Origin: Actinostola sp. cb2023
Taxonomy: Eukaryota; Cnidaria; Anthozoa; Actiniaria; Actinostolidae
Length of the DNA stretch: 64,000 nucleotides
Direction: 5' to 3'
Assembly (NCBI GenBank): GCA_033675265.1
Contig: JAUJYZ010000084.1
Location: forward strand, 1 to 64,000
Shown piece by piece: positions 38,104 through 55,319 of this stretch (positions are counted from its first letter, which is position 1; every line of letters starts with the position of its first letter). Under the pieces are notes generated by a model. It was given only the letters and a program-made list of their open reading frames with translations, was not told the DNA's origin and made no database searches. The position numbers were made by a program, and so were the translations under genes.

Positions 38104-39115
38104 CCCATTCGCTCCTGAGCTATTTTGAGTTTTTTAGCGATTTTCTGGACCTAATCACGCCATAGGAAATTTCGATTCCATATAAGGGGTTTCCATGGAA
38201 ATCTTGACAGTTCTGAAAGCCCACGGGCTCAGGTTCTGACGTAATCTTTCTCTTTTGGTGAATCTCCTCGAGGAACGGCATCTCGTAGCTACTAGGAGCG
38301 GTCAATTTTGCATTTTTAGAGTGTTTATAGCCATTATTCACCACAAGCCCCCAGGACAGCATCATTAAGCTTGACTGGTGTGGTAGAGACCGTTCTCCTG
38401 GAAGAAATCAGGAGTTTAGATACGAATTCACGATCACATTTCGACGTTGCCGTTTGGAAATTCAAAATGGCGGTCTCAATTGTGAAATCGTCTCTCTGGT
38501 CTTTCTGTGTTGGATTCCAGGACCTACAAAGGCATTTTTGGCGACTTTGGACTTGTAAAGAATGCAACCGGTGCAATATTTTGCCTGTAGGACCGAGTGG
38601 CTCGACACTCTATATATTCTTAAAAAACAGAGATTCGGGGAGATCTATGCCGAAATTCCCGGATGTTTCCCGGCATCCTTTTCGGGCGTGCAGAAGGAAA
38701 ACATGTGTTAGCGAAAGTGGTCCTAAGGAAATGGCTATTGTTCGGCGAGTTAAGGAAAAGAGAGGGCAAAATTCACGACTATATCAAGAAGAGAGATGGA
38801 AGTTTGCTGAGAAAGTGGCGTTTTGTTTCGCAAGGATGTATTTTGGAAGAAAATCCAAGTCAAATGTCGTTCATTTTCGAGGTGTAAAATTGCGTCAAAA
38901 ACAGGGCATTTTTGATTTTTATGGCAAACAAATTGAACTAATGCCCAGAAATCGGACCTGTAAGTCAGTTTACTTGAGGTTAAAATATGAAGAGTTATCT
39001 AGTTGTCACTAATAACTGGCCATGAGATCGATGTTACGAAAATTCAGAAAGTTAGAATTTTTCAAAGCACTATCGATGTTTACGGCCGGTTTCGGCCGGT
39101 GTAGGAGCGAATGGG
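38104..39115. mobile_element. TTAA-flanked element, piggyBac-like ends
   Basis: The left end CCCATTCGCTCCTGAG mirrors GTAGGAGCGAATGGG on the right, and exact TTAA sites flank both (38100-38103 and 39116-39119). CCC/GGG ends with a TTAA duplication are the signature of piggyBac-type elements; Kolobok elements also use TTAA. A 213-codon forward frame (38371-39012) resembles no transposase I recognise and is overlapped by open frames on the other strand, so I treat the 1,012-bp element as non-autonomous. Confidence 0.8.
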
Positions 39116-39297
39116 TTAAACAATATTTGAAAAGGAGAAACTTTGAGGTTAACCCTATGTGCCTATAACCATATAACCCTATTATTAAATTATTATTATT
39201 ATAAGTATCCTTTACACTACAAATAAATAAAAATAATAGAGATGAAAATATTAGAAGTTCAAAAATATTAACAATTTCAATTGTTCTAGTTCAAATA

Positions 39298-39559
39298 CAG
39301 CCCTTTGCAAAAATTCTGTAAAAGCAATATAGATCGATATATCAATATATCGGGTGCATTGTGGGTAATTTTCATCATAAAATGGCTGAATAAGCCTCTA
39401 AAATTCAAATTTTTCAATTATTTTTTCACATACATACTACAAAGGTTAATTGGGTTTAGATTCAGGTTTAATAATAGCTAAAATCAAAGAATTAGGATTA
39501 TGCAAATTACTATATATTGCGATATATTAGGATTTTACAGAATTTTTTGCAAAATGCTG
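39298..39559. mobile_element. TA-flanked MITE (CAGnnNTTTGCAAAAATTCTGT family), copy 1
   Basis: The left end CAGCCCTTTGCAAAAATTCTG mirrors CAGAATTTTTTGCAAAATGCTG on the right, flanked by TA. It shares ATATATCAATATATCGGGTGCATTGTGGGTAATTTTCATCATAAAATGGCTGAATAAG-like content with the copy at 48719, and the GGGTGCATTATGGG block with the copy at 53555. Confidence 0.85.
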
Positions 39560-41568
39560 TATCTCAAAAATATTTAAAGGATTGTTATTTCTTTTTTTTT
39601 GTTTTTTTTTTTTTGTTTTTGTTTGTTTGTTTGTTTTCCAAAAAATGTTCATGTGTTTCTTTAGTCTTGTTTTGAACTGTTTTACATTAGGACTCTCAGG
39701 GACATTTACTACATAAATGCCTAAACGCACTCACAGTACATGAAATCAAAAAATGTTTGTCAAGCTTACACATTTCCTCATTTCTCATATGCTCTTTCCA
39801 ATGATGTTATGTACTATGGTATATTTAAAACACCGGTCACGCTTTTGATATCTATTGTATTTTCCTCATTAATGTCATTAATTATTTGTGAATTTTTGAA
39901 GAATACTTTTCAAGGTTTTACATGACAGATGTGCTAATTGTATATTTTTGATATCCCAGCCGTTGGATAAACACATGTTGATGTAACTATATGACAGACT
40001 TGGTTTAAACACTAATTATGTGCAGCCAGATCTCGATGCTCAACACGTCTTCTGTGGGAATGTTATCCATCCAAGCTGACAGATTACCTGAATGAATGAA
40101 TGAATGAAAAAAAAAACTTTATTTAAGCACAAATTTATCATCAGCTTTAAAAACTGGTTTACATGAAAGTTGTGAGAATATTAGTATAAAAATCAATGTA
40201 CAATATATGATGTATACATAAAAAATATTACCTCGATATTACCTCGTCTCTTTGCTTAGTGTTCTTAATGTTAATCACAAATAAATGATAGCAAAAGCTC
40301 ATTCTCCAAAAGCTCTACATAATGTGACAAGAACAGTGTACGTGACAAGTGATCAAAATCCAAAGTCTCCTGTAGAATTCAAAGAGTCCAAAGGAGAATG
40401 TAGTTTTTGATCATGCAGACAATACAATACTTGATCCATGTTTGGGCATAGGTTTGAAACCCTGACCCTGTTCAGGCAAAAAAATATAAAATACCTACCC
40501 TGTCTAGGACAACGCCCTCTATTTTAAGACCCTGTTTAGGACAAAGGACAAAATACACACTTTCTTCTTTTACACAATTTTAGCGCGTTTTATGTTGACT
40601 GATGACCTGCTAAAGACTGTCAACGTCTCGGATCTCGGATGGCTATAAAATACCGGTTAAAACCATATTTAATGACGACAATCGTGCATTACCATATACC
40701 CTGTTTAGGACTGTCTCACATAAAATCCAGGGGGGGCCGCATGGGGGCCGGTGCCCCCCCCCCCCACCTTTGAGTTGGGCCCGATACATATTCGCCCACG
40801 TCTCCCCACCATTTGATGCCCAGAATGGATGGAAATTGCATTTTCGAGATTCTAGATTTTCTGGTTCAAAATCTCTAGATCAGCCCCTGAAATTATATAC
40901 CCTGTTCAGGGCAGAGTAGGCCATAAACCATACCCTGTCCAGCGGTCGTCCAGCGGCACGTCCCCGTATAGCCCATATATGGGAGTGCCCCCTTTCCCCC
41001 CCCCCCCCCCCCCCCCCCCCCCATGCTGACGCCGCTACACAATCAGTCAAGATATTTGTTGACTGGTTTCTGTCATGCAAATACACAGTAAATCGGTTCA
41101 GGAGCCCATTAGTAGGAGCGTCCATCTAATATAGGTATGTGACAGCGTATTAGATGATAAATCTATTTTTAGATCAGTAGTTTGCGCGAAAAAAAAAAAC
41201 ACCTCGACCAATCAGAGTAGGGCAGAGAGTAGGGATAATTTAGCTTTAGCCAATCACAACTCTCTAAATCAATCGCACAAGACAGGCAGACAAGACAGAG
41301 AAGCGAGGAAACGGTCAAATAACTCGCTTAAAACACTTCGTACGAAGAAACGACACACGCTGAAAAGAATGATGATTAAGGTGTGTTTTGACACTATTGG
41401 AAACTAAAACCTCCTGAAAACCCTTTAACATTTCAACAACAAAAAACCCGGCAAATTCACATGGTTTAGCGAACAGAACTCACCACAGGAACCCCAACCA
41501 ACCAACAAGCCTCAGACTTTAAATATATTTACAAATCGAAGCAAAACAAAATCAGCATTAGTCGCTTA
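39560..41568. other. Non-coding stretch with dispersed CCCTGTTYAGGAC motifs and C-runs
   Basis: No gene is seen. The word ACCCTGTTTAGGAC or close variants recurs at about 40465, 40500, 40530, 40697 and 40900, in the same orientation and spaced irregularly. Runs of C occur at 40755-40768 and 40998-41022 and may be assembly-sensitive. A T-run lies at 39588-39640. Confidence 0.55.
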
Positions 41569-41612
41569 ATGTCGATGGCCGGATATTGGGCACCTAAGGA
41601 GTTCGCTAAAAG
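41569..41612 (+). other. Possible first coding exon, unidentified
   Basis: ATG at 41569 opens MSMAGYWAPKEFAK, then AG and a plausible donor GTAAAT at 41613. A protein-like stretch rich in charged residues (DQHETNKYCSKQ and CEKLEDKYAIS) lies in another frame at about 41755-41875, and an exon-like stretch at 42352-42482 follows. I could not join them into one frame, so this may be chance or a decayed gene. Confidence 0.2.
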
Positions 41613-42351
41613 GTAAATAATTAGTCGGGCTTCCTGTGGAAGACCAGACTCTAAAAATGAGATTCGTTCTTTGTCTTTGGCTTCAAATCGCCAACTGGGT
41701 TCTACAGCGCATGCGCCCTGTGCCGGCCGCTAAGATTAATTACCGAAGGCTCTGATCAACACGAGACAAACAAATATTGCTCAAAACAACTCAAATCTTC
41801 ACATGTTGAGTTAAATGATGAAATAATGGGGATCAAAGCAAAATGTGAGAAGTTAGAAGATAAATATGCTATCAGTATCGCACATGAGTATCGCACAGCT
41901 GACACAATATTGAAATCTAAACGAAGTCACAATGTCTTCTATACTTTGTACTGATAGATCTTTATTTTGCTGAGTTTTGAAATTGTTGTAAGTAAATCAC
42001 TGATTTGATTGCCCAGAATCGGCAGGAAATATTGTGCATGTTCGAGTCACCATATTGGATCACGCTGCGATGTCTAGTTCATAGAGATATGGATTTATCA
42101 ATCCAGTACTAGTACTGCAAAGGGTTTAGAGATCTTTAGAACTTTTAATAAAACGAATCGAAGTGAGTTGATACACGCAGCCGGTGAAGAGAACATGCAG
42201 TTGTAAGGTTTTCAGCCGACCGATAACCGTCGAGGTAAACCCATTGGTAGAACAAGCCACAGCCATCTCAAAATTGACAGACGAAGAGAAGTAGCTCTCC
42301 AAGGGGGAGGGGAAGGGGATGGGGAAGGGGATGGGAAAGGGGAGACTATAG

Positions 42352-42482
42352 AGTCATTCTTCCGTGACAATCTCCGATACTTGACCCTGTTATTTGATCA
42401 TACGTCCGATATGCACGTTATGACAATGAAAGGAGGCTATTTGTCGGTGATCATAGATAAAGATCTCGGCAGTACGTACTCG
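42352..42482 (+). other. Exon-like open segment, unidentified
   Basis: The segment sits between an AG (CTATAG) and a donor-like GTATGT. It reads SFFRDNLRYLTLLFDHTSD and continues MHVMTMKGGYLSVIIDKD, a composition typical of real protein. No homolog comes to mind and the reading frame cannot be linked to a neighbour. A purine-rich low-complexity run (about 42300-42345) lies directly upstream and would make an unusual acceptor context. Confidence 0.2.
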
Positions 42483-42539
42483 GTATGTCTTGAGGTTGCA
42501 TAGGTCAGATGGTTCTGATAACGCCCTTCAAGGCACGTT

Positions 42540-43030
42540 TGTTTTTTTTAAATTTATGGGGGGAGGAAAATGCATCTATCATCTATCACTCAGTTTTTTG
42601 GAGATTTATGTAAAGGATTTATACGAAGCTTATATACTAGCTGCTACCGAGGTCTATTAGCGATATAACAACCCGATAGGCGAAGCCGGTTTTTTTTCGG
42701 TATTTATTTTGTTTGAGAGACTGTTCACTGGGGCTGCTACATGTTTTCTCCAGGAATTTCACTGGTCGAGAGACGACTACGTCGCTGCAGATAACTTTGA
42801 CGAGCGGCGAACGCGAGAGCTGAGATAGGGGGTGCGGAGGCATGCTCCCCGAAATTTTTTGAAAATATAAGGTCTCTGAAATAGCATTTCCTGCCTTCTG
42901 AGAGTAGTTTCCAGGAAGTTTACACTGAGTCAGCTGTTAAGATTTGGTCTTAGATTTCATGATATATATATTTTAAGGATTTTAAATTGTACGCACGTGC
43001 GTACGTGCGTATATGCACGCTACGCCCCTG
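42540..43030. mobile_element. Truncated copy of the CAGGGGCGTAGC element
   Basis: It matches the right half of the element at 55320-56044, including GGATTTTAAATTGTACGCAC and the end GCACGCTACGCCCCTG (43015-43030). The left terminal repeat is absent, so this copy is 5'-truncated or decayed. Confidence 0.7.
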
Positions 43031-43038
43031 CCTCATTA

Positions 43039-43179
43039 GAGTGCAATTTAGAAAAGCGTGAAATAGTACTAACTTTAAATAGTACTAAATATAGGTATTT
43101 CTATTGTTTTCTATTGTTTCATTAGTGCTATTTAGTACTAATTCGTTATTTAGTTTTCAAGCTTTTCTAAATTGCACTC
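43039..43179. mobile_element. TA-flanked palindromic MITE, twin copy 1
   Basis: GAGTGCAATTTAGAAAAGC mirrors GCTTTTCTAAATTGCACTC; TA flanks both ends (43037-43038 and 43180-43181). The inside is built of TAGTACTAA and ATAGTGCTATTT words and folds on itself. Confidence 0.9.
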
Positions 43180-43211
43180 TATGACCATTCTTGACATAAT
43201 CGTTTATAATA

Positions 43212-43356
43212 GAGTGCAATTTAGAAAAGTGTGAAATAGTACTAACTTTAAATAGTACTAAATAGTGCTATTTCTATTGTTTCCTATTGTTTCATTAGTG
43301 CTATTTAGTACTAATTAGTTATTTAGTTCAGTTTCAAGCTTTTCTAAATTGCACTC
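43212..43356. mobile_element. TA-flanked palindromic MITE, twin copy 2
   Basis: Same family and same orientation as 43039-43179, only 32 bp away, again with TA flanks (43210-43211 and 43357-43358). The two copies differ by a handful of substitutions and a small insertion near the right end. Confidence 0.9.
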
Positions 43357-43475
43357 TACTAGAAGGACGAGAAAAATACTCAAGTAAGCTATCGTAATTG
43401 TAAACAAAGAAATTGCCTATAATAGTATTCCCAGAGTATAAGCTTAACTCGTTTTCGTGAAAATTAATATCTTAC

Positions 43476-43684
43476 CGTTGAATGCAAGAAGCTTTCGTAG
43501 GGAGATTTTTCAAAGTATCTTCGCGGCAAGATAGCCAAAATTTCAGCTCCTGTAGCCTATAACAACTGAGCCTTGTTAAATCTAATTGGCTCCCAGGGAT
43601 GTCACTTGCTTGTAGAGACTTCGTGGCTTTGTTTTCCTCTTTTAAAGACGTAGGAACCAGCTGATTATCGAACGTTTCGGCCAT
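43476..43684 (-). CDS. Candidate first exon with a SAP-like motif
   Basis: On the minus strand the ATG at 43684 opens a 69-codon frame that runs straight to a good donor (CAACG/GTAAG, intron from 43475). The N-terminal part reads MAETFDNQLVPTSLKEENK. The C-terminal half, LQELKFWLSCREDTLKNLPT followed by KASCIQR, fits the SAP-type pattern: amphipathic helix, LKFWL, then a short turn and a basic helix. SAP-like motifs bind DNA, and in invertebrates this LKFWL-C-R variant is often at the N-terminus of transposon-related or YqaJ-containing proteins; that link is from memory of the family and not shown here. Downstream exons on the minus strand were not found, and two MITEs lie there, so the gene could be broken. 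Confidence 0.45.
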
Positions 43685-43760
43685 TTAAATTTGACATTGT
43701 GAGCCGACAAAAGTGAAAATATTCGTAAAAATCTTTGAAAAATTTAACAAATTCTATAGG

Positions 43761-43900
43761 TAAATTCATTGGCTGACGAGGGAATTCCACGTTGAATTCA
43801 CGAGAAAAGGCGATATCGCACAAGTCGCGAAGCGACGAGTGCGATATCGCCTTTTCGAGTGAATTCAACGTGGAATTCACGAGTCGAGCCAATGAATTTT
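43761..43900. mobile_element. Fold-back MITE between divergent exon candidates
   Basis: AAATTCATTGGCTGACGAGG mirrors GAGTCGAGCCAATGAATTT. The arms continue through GAATTCCACGTTGAATTCAC and AAAAGGCGATATCGCAC with a tight centre near 43826, making an almost perfect hairpin. No target duplication could be assigned. Confidence 0.8.
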
Positions 43901-44154
43901 CCTTGAATACCATCTCTTTGTTTTGAAAAATATATAGTTTTTAGACAATTTTGAGTCGCTATTTATCGCGCGTCGCTAAGAAAGCCAGTGCAGTGTTCAG
44001 TCTTTCGCTACGCTAGCCAATAGGAATCAAGCAAAATTGAATACTAAAATCAGTTTATCTGCATGAACTTGAAGACAAAAGTTGTTTTCTTCAGTCGTTT
44101 TAACGTCTAGATTTAGGGTCAATCTACAACAGAAACACAGCCATATATTTAGAT

Positions 44155-44272
44155 ATGGATAACCAGTTCATAGTTAACGAAAACTTACAACCAAAAAGAC
44201 TAAAAGTGATCAGTGACAGGCTCGAAGTTCAGTTCAAGTTTTCACAATCAATGAATCAGTCTTGTCAAACCT
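44155..44272 (+). CDS. Candidate first exon, unidentified, divergent from the SAP-like exon
   Basis: ATG at 44155 opens MDNQFIVNENLQPKRLKVIS and continues to a strong donor ACCT/GTAAGT at 44273. The composition is protein-like. A protein-like frame reading CRLHEKLNLVNFNISQDIDG and ending in a stop lies at about 44445-44530, after a GATCAG acceptor-like site, but the phases do not fit when joined directly. It could be a small gene with an unseen exon, or chance. Confidence 0.25.
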
Positions 44273-45190
44273 GTAAGTATGCTTTTCTGATGTTATTCAG
44301 TTAACAAAGAAGTTAATTGGAAATACACGAAAATACGGACTTATTCTATCCTCATAAGACTTAAGTAAGTTAAGAGCTTCAATAAATCGTTCAAATTTTC
44401 TCAACTGACCGTTTCTTGTTGCTTTCAATCCGATCAGAGAACTGAGTGCCGCTTGCATGAGAAGTTGAATCTAGTGAACTTCAACATTTCACAGGACATT
44501 GATGGATTTGTTAACTACCTTACTGAATGCTGAAGATTCTCAGGCAAAATAGTTCTTTCAAAGCCATATTTATTGATAAAGATGCAGAGGCGATAGCTCT
44601 GATTCAGTGAGTGCATGAAGCTACATGACTTGTACAAAACAAGTATACACAAGGCTCAAAGTAAAAGGCAGCCGATCGACTGACAAGCAAAGAGAACACA
44701 ACTGGAACACGGGATAAATTTGCAGTTTTGTATGATTACAGGTACAGATTTTGCTAGGTGTAAATGCTGAATTAAATTGGACTGATGAATGACAATGACA
44801 TAGTTTATTTGTTACCATAAATATATCCATACAAATACAAATACAAATACAAATACCGTATACATAAACTAGACATCGCAGAGTGATTAAACAATGTTTG
44901 GATGAAGTGTAAATATGGTGTGTGTTGGTGAGCAAAGAGATCTACTTGTCATGAATGTCCGAGTCAGTACGCTCATATGCATTGAGCGTCTTGTTTGAAA
45001 TATACTCGACTAAAGCGATCAATCTTTGGAAATTTTTTAGAGCAGTAAATAAACTGTCTTTAGACGAAATATTAGACATTTTCTGCTAATAGAAGCCAAG
45101 ATACGATGATTATGAACTAAAGTGGCCGGATACTGAGCACCATACGGTATTAGTATAAATTACAACAATGCGATATAACTTGCGATCATT

Positions 45191-45262
45191 GCGATAGTGG
45201 TGTAATGGTTATCATGGCGGCTTCCCAAGCCGTTGATCCGGGTTCGATTCCCGGCTATCGCA
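45191..45262 (+). tRNA. tRNA-Gly (anticodon CCC)
   Basis: The 72-nt gene folds as a full cloverleaf. The acceptor GCGATAG pairs with CTATCGC plus discriminator A. The D-arm/A box is TGGTGTAATGG. The anticodon stem GCGGC/GCCGT encloses the loop TTCCCAA with anticodon CCC, which reads GGG glycine codons. The T-arm/B box GGTTCGATTCC is at 45241-45251. CCA is not encoded, as in eukaryotes, and a T-run from about 45266 can end polymerase III transcription. There is no intron. It lies about 200 bp upstream of ALKBH6 on the same strand. Confidence 0.95.
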
Positions 45263-45468
45263 AAGTTTTTTTTTTCTCTTTCTTTTTCTTCAGGATTTTT
45301 TGTTCTTGTTATTCTTGTACTGTATGTCAATATTTAAACGATAAAATACAACAATTCTTATTTTACAAACATAACAAGTACAAAACAAAATAAATTCATT
45401 AGTTTTCACCAGCCCCTACCATCTAACGTAGGAACGCCTGGTCGAAGTCATACATTCGTGGGGTAAAA

Positions 45469-52560
<7,092 letters not shown>

Positions 52561-52582
52561 CTTGGTGGAATTATTGTCGATT

Positions 52583-52739
52583 TGTGATTTCATCACAAAC
52601 ATTGACTTCTGTCGGTCAAAACTTGCAGAAACATTAACCAGGTCAACACGTGTTTCTCTGACTATAAGATATGTTCCTAAAGTCATCAAAGCCAAGCCGG
52701 TTTAAATTCGGTAAATAACTTAGTGGAATTATCGTCGAT
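52583..52739 (+). repeat. Tandem partial duplication of ALKBH6 exon 8
   Basis: About 154 bp, from CGATTTCATC (52431) to the CGAT at 52582, is repeated directly downstream, covering the last 40 or so codons, the stop and some 3' UTR. The copy still reads FITNIDFCRSKLAETLTRST and RVSLTIRYVPKVIKAK. It differs by a few substitutions and a 4-base CCGG insertion that changes the end to KPV and a stop. It lacks an AG acceptor at its edge, so it most likely lies in the 3' UTR of ALKBH6. Confidence 0.9.
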
Positions 52740-52863
52740 CAAACCGCGGACTGAAGAATATTACCACACAGAAAATACGCCATACATGCACGTGGTATTT
52801 AATACCAGATGCCTTTCCACCATGACGGTCCTCTGCGGTGGTACAATGAACAAGATACAGCTA

Positions 52864-53320
52864 CAGTGGAACCCCGTTATAACGGACACCGAAGGGACCA
52901 GAGAAAGTGTCCGTTATAACGGGGTTTCTTACAATGTAGAGAAGAATCAAAAGAAGACTGTACACTGAACATACTGTAGTCTTAGCTTACGTTTCTGTCT
53001 TGTAAAAACTTCATGTGAATTCTTAGCGCCACTGTGGCGAACTCTTGTCACATACGATATCCAGACGGATATTAAACGTTTAATCGTATTAGTGCAACCA
53101 TTAGCGCAATGGTGTGTACTCGGACTGTCCGTTATAACGGGTGTATTAAATTTTGCTGTTCGGGCTGTACAAAAGTGTCCGTTGTCCGTTATAACGGGTG
53201 TCCGTTATAACGGGGTCTTTTTAACAGAAAATGTATCACCTTTCCGCCGGGACCTATAAAACTGTCCGTTATACTGGGGTGTCCGTTATACCGGGGTGTC
53301 CGTTAGGCGGGGTTCCACTG
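52864..53320. mobile_element. TA-flanked GTTATAACGG element (Tc1/mariner or pogo-like MITE)
   Basis: The left end CAGTGGAACCCCGTTATAAC mirrors GGCGGGGTTCCACTG on the right. Many GTCCGTTATAACGG words lie in between. TA flanks at 52862-52863 and 53321-53322. Non-coding. Similar elements are widespread in invertebrates. Confidence 0.85.
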
Positions 53321-53322
53321 TA

Positions 53323-53552
53323 TTTCAAAAAAAGGTTGGTGAAGGTTTTGTTGCATGTTGCATACAAAGCCCGAAATGTATTGTGGATCATTTATAAATA
53401 ATGTCAGCATGCACATACAGAAGAAAATATGCTGGCTCCATATTGCGAAGACTAAGTTTGGGAAAATTCCACCTTTCCTTTCACATTGTCCATGGTGCAT
53501 TTCGGGCTTGGGATGCAAGATGTAGCAAAACCTTTACCAATCTTTTTTGAAA
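53323..53552. mobile_element. TA-flanked palindromic MITE, middle of a three-element chain
   Basis: TTTCAAAAAAAGGTTGGTGA mirrors CCTTTACCAATCTTTTTTGAAA. Inner arms GCATGTTGCAT, AAGCCCGAAATG and ATTTCGGGCTT also pair. TA dinucleotides on both sides are shared with the neighbouring elements. Confidence 0.85.
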
Positions 53553-53554
53553 TA

Positions 53555-53807
53555 CAGTCATTTGCAAAAATTCTGTCCGCCACGATATATCAATATATCG
53601 GGTGCATTATGGGTAATTAAAATAATCGAAAATTCCCTTTAAAGCGGTTAACATCGGCAAATTGGTAGAAATATTTAGTATAATGCTTAGTTTAGTCTTA
53701 CGTTTTGCTTCATTTAATAATGAAACTCAAAACATTATTATTTACTTACCCATAATGCACCCGATATATTGATATTTCGTGGCGGCCAGAATTTTTGCAA
53801 ATGACTG
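53555..53807. mobile_element. TA-flanked MITE (TTTGCAAAAATTCTGT family), copy 3
   Basis: CAGTCATTTGCAAAAATTCTG mirrors GAATTTTTGCAAATGACTG. Inner arms carry CGCCACGATATATCAATATATCGGGTGCATTATGGGTAA and its inverse, so this copy is nearly a full palindrome. TA at 53553-53554 and 53808-53809. Confidence 0.88.
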
Positions 53808-54306
53808 TAGCTGTATATGGGGAAGTATAACAATAGTTTACGGTGGAATACCTATGTCAGTAACGCAAATGGGTTCACCTCTGACAAGTTAGGATGGAGT
53901 CTGTTGATGCAAGTGGACTCTAAAGTAAAATTTAGTTGACTTTGCTTAACTTAGAGCCGTACAAACTACAATATTTTTCTCAAAGAGCGTTGATTACACC
54001 ACATTCTGGAGAATTAAGAAATTGTGATGCTTCGTTTCATTTGTACAATGATCGAGTATTTTTAGTCAATTTAGGAATATTTAATCGTCATTTTGATCAC
54101 AAATCATGGCGGAGAGTTGTAAAAGACGCTGAAGTTGACCAATCGAGGGAAAGTGCCCGAAAATACGAAGAAAAAAACTTCATGGTGAGCTAACGTTTAG
54201 TCATAATGATTGGCACAGATTGCTTTTGTTGGAATGTGATTAGTTTCAGGTGTAATCTGATTGGTCAGTTTTGCTCAAGTGGTCCCGGTTAGTGTGTCCT
54301 CACTGT

Positions 54307-54445
54307 AAAGTAACTATGTTATAAAAGGAATGGTCAACGCTTCAGCTGTGCGTCCATCGAGTTATGGATGCACTTGTCCGCGGCCTTTTTTTGTGCTTAG
54401 CAGCCTCCCGAGTGCATCCATAACTCGATGGACGCACGCTGATAA
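54307..54445. mobile_element. AGGAATGGTCAACGC fold-back MITE, copy 2 (inverted)
   Basis: It matches 50198-50352 in the opposite orientation, including TAACTATGTTATAAAAGGAATGG and the GCGTCCATCGAGTTATGGATGC arms. The far arm is cut short near 54445. Confidence 0.8.
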
Positions 54446-55319
54446 TTGATCGAGCCGAAATCACCAGTTCATATTTTTGTTGTCAAACTTTTACAATGAT
54501 AATGTTGAATACACCGTCGAAAGGCAGAATAGTTGAATTAGTATTTGTGTGAAGCACAATAAAATCCAAGCAATATTGACGCGGAGCGAGCTAGTTAAAA
54601 AATACGGGAAACCGGTCATTCATTATGCGGGAACCACCTTAACCCTTTGTCGCCCTTGTAAGTAGAGTGCAAACACTAAAACCGTGAAACAGTACAAACT
54701 TTTAAATGTGCTATTTATTACTGTTTCACGGTGTCTGCACTTGATTAATGATGTATGTACAGTAGTCAAATACAATTACAACTAATTCTACCAATAAATG
54801 CCAAAATATAATTATACTAAACCCATAATTACATTAAAATCATCCAAACTTCTAGAAAGACTAACTGTTTACAATGTTAGTTAAAACTGCAAAATAATTC
54901 AGATTGATAGTTATATTTCAGTGTTCGTTCAACAACAGGGTGTGAAGGCGCTCCCAACACGGTTGCAACCTATTGCACTACCTAGATAGACTACTACACT
55001 ACAATTAGGCCTAGTTCAGACGTGCTAATCATGAGCCGTTCTCATTTCAAACAATAGATAATGAGGCGGCTTCTTTTGAAGTAATTAAGAACGGCTCTTG
55101 GAAAGAACGGCGTTTGAACTAGGCCTTAAAGACTTCAATAAAATAATGTTATGATTATATACGAATGATCCACGTTTATGACAGATTACATCATGTAATA
55201 GTAAGAATACTTTGTTTATATAGCGATAATTCCTTACGTCCAAAAGCGCTTTACAATTAGAGTGATTGCAATAGAGTGATTCCAATAATCCTGGGCATTA
55301 CTAACTACACCATTACACA
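54446..55319. other. Non-coding stretch with two small palindromes
   Basis: A hairpin with GTGCAAACAC/CCGTGAAACAGTA and TACTGTTTCACGG lies at about 54665-54740. A second, 55007-55126, has ends AGGCCTAGTTCAGACG and CGTTTGAACTAGGCCT with inner AGCCGTTCT/AGAACGGCT. A fragment of the widespread AAAGCGCTTTACAA repeat is at about 55210-55260. No gene is seen. Confidence 0.6.

Noticed and set aside
38371..39012. 213-codon frame inside the TTAA-flanked element
   Set aside because: No transposase motifs recognised, overlapping open frames on the opposite strand, and no support for a start or domain.
39961..40090. Possible SECIS (ATGACAGACTTGGTTTAAAC...)
   Set aside because: It has an ATGA and an AA at suitable spacing, but the opposing strand cannot form the required helix before a GA.
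53936..54193. 85-codon frame with a SWRRVVKDAEVDQSRESARK stretch
   Set aside because: It starts on a non-ATG codon, lies in a dense repeat field and has no splice or homology support; the sequence looks repeat-derived.
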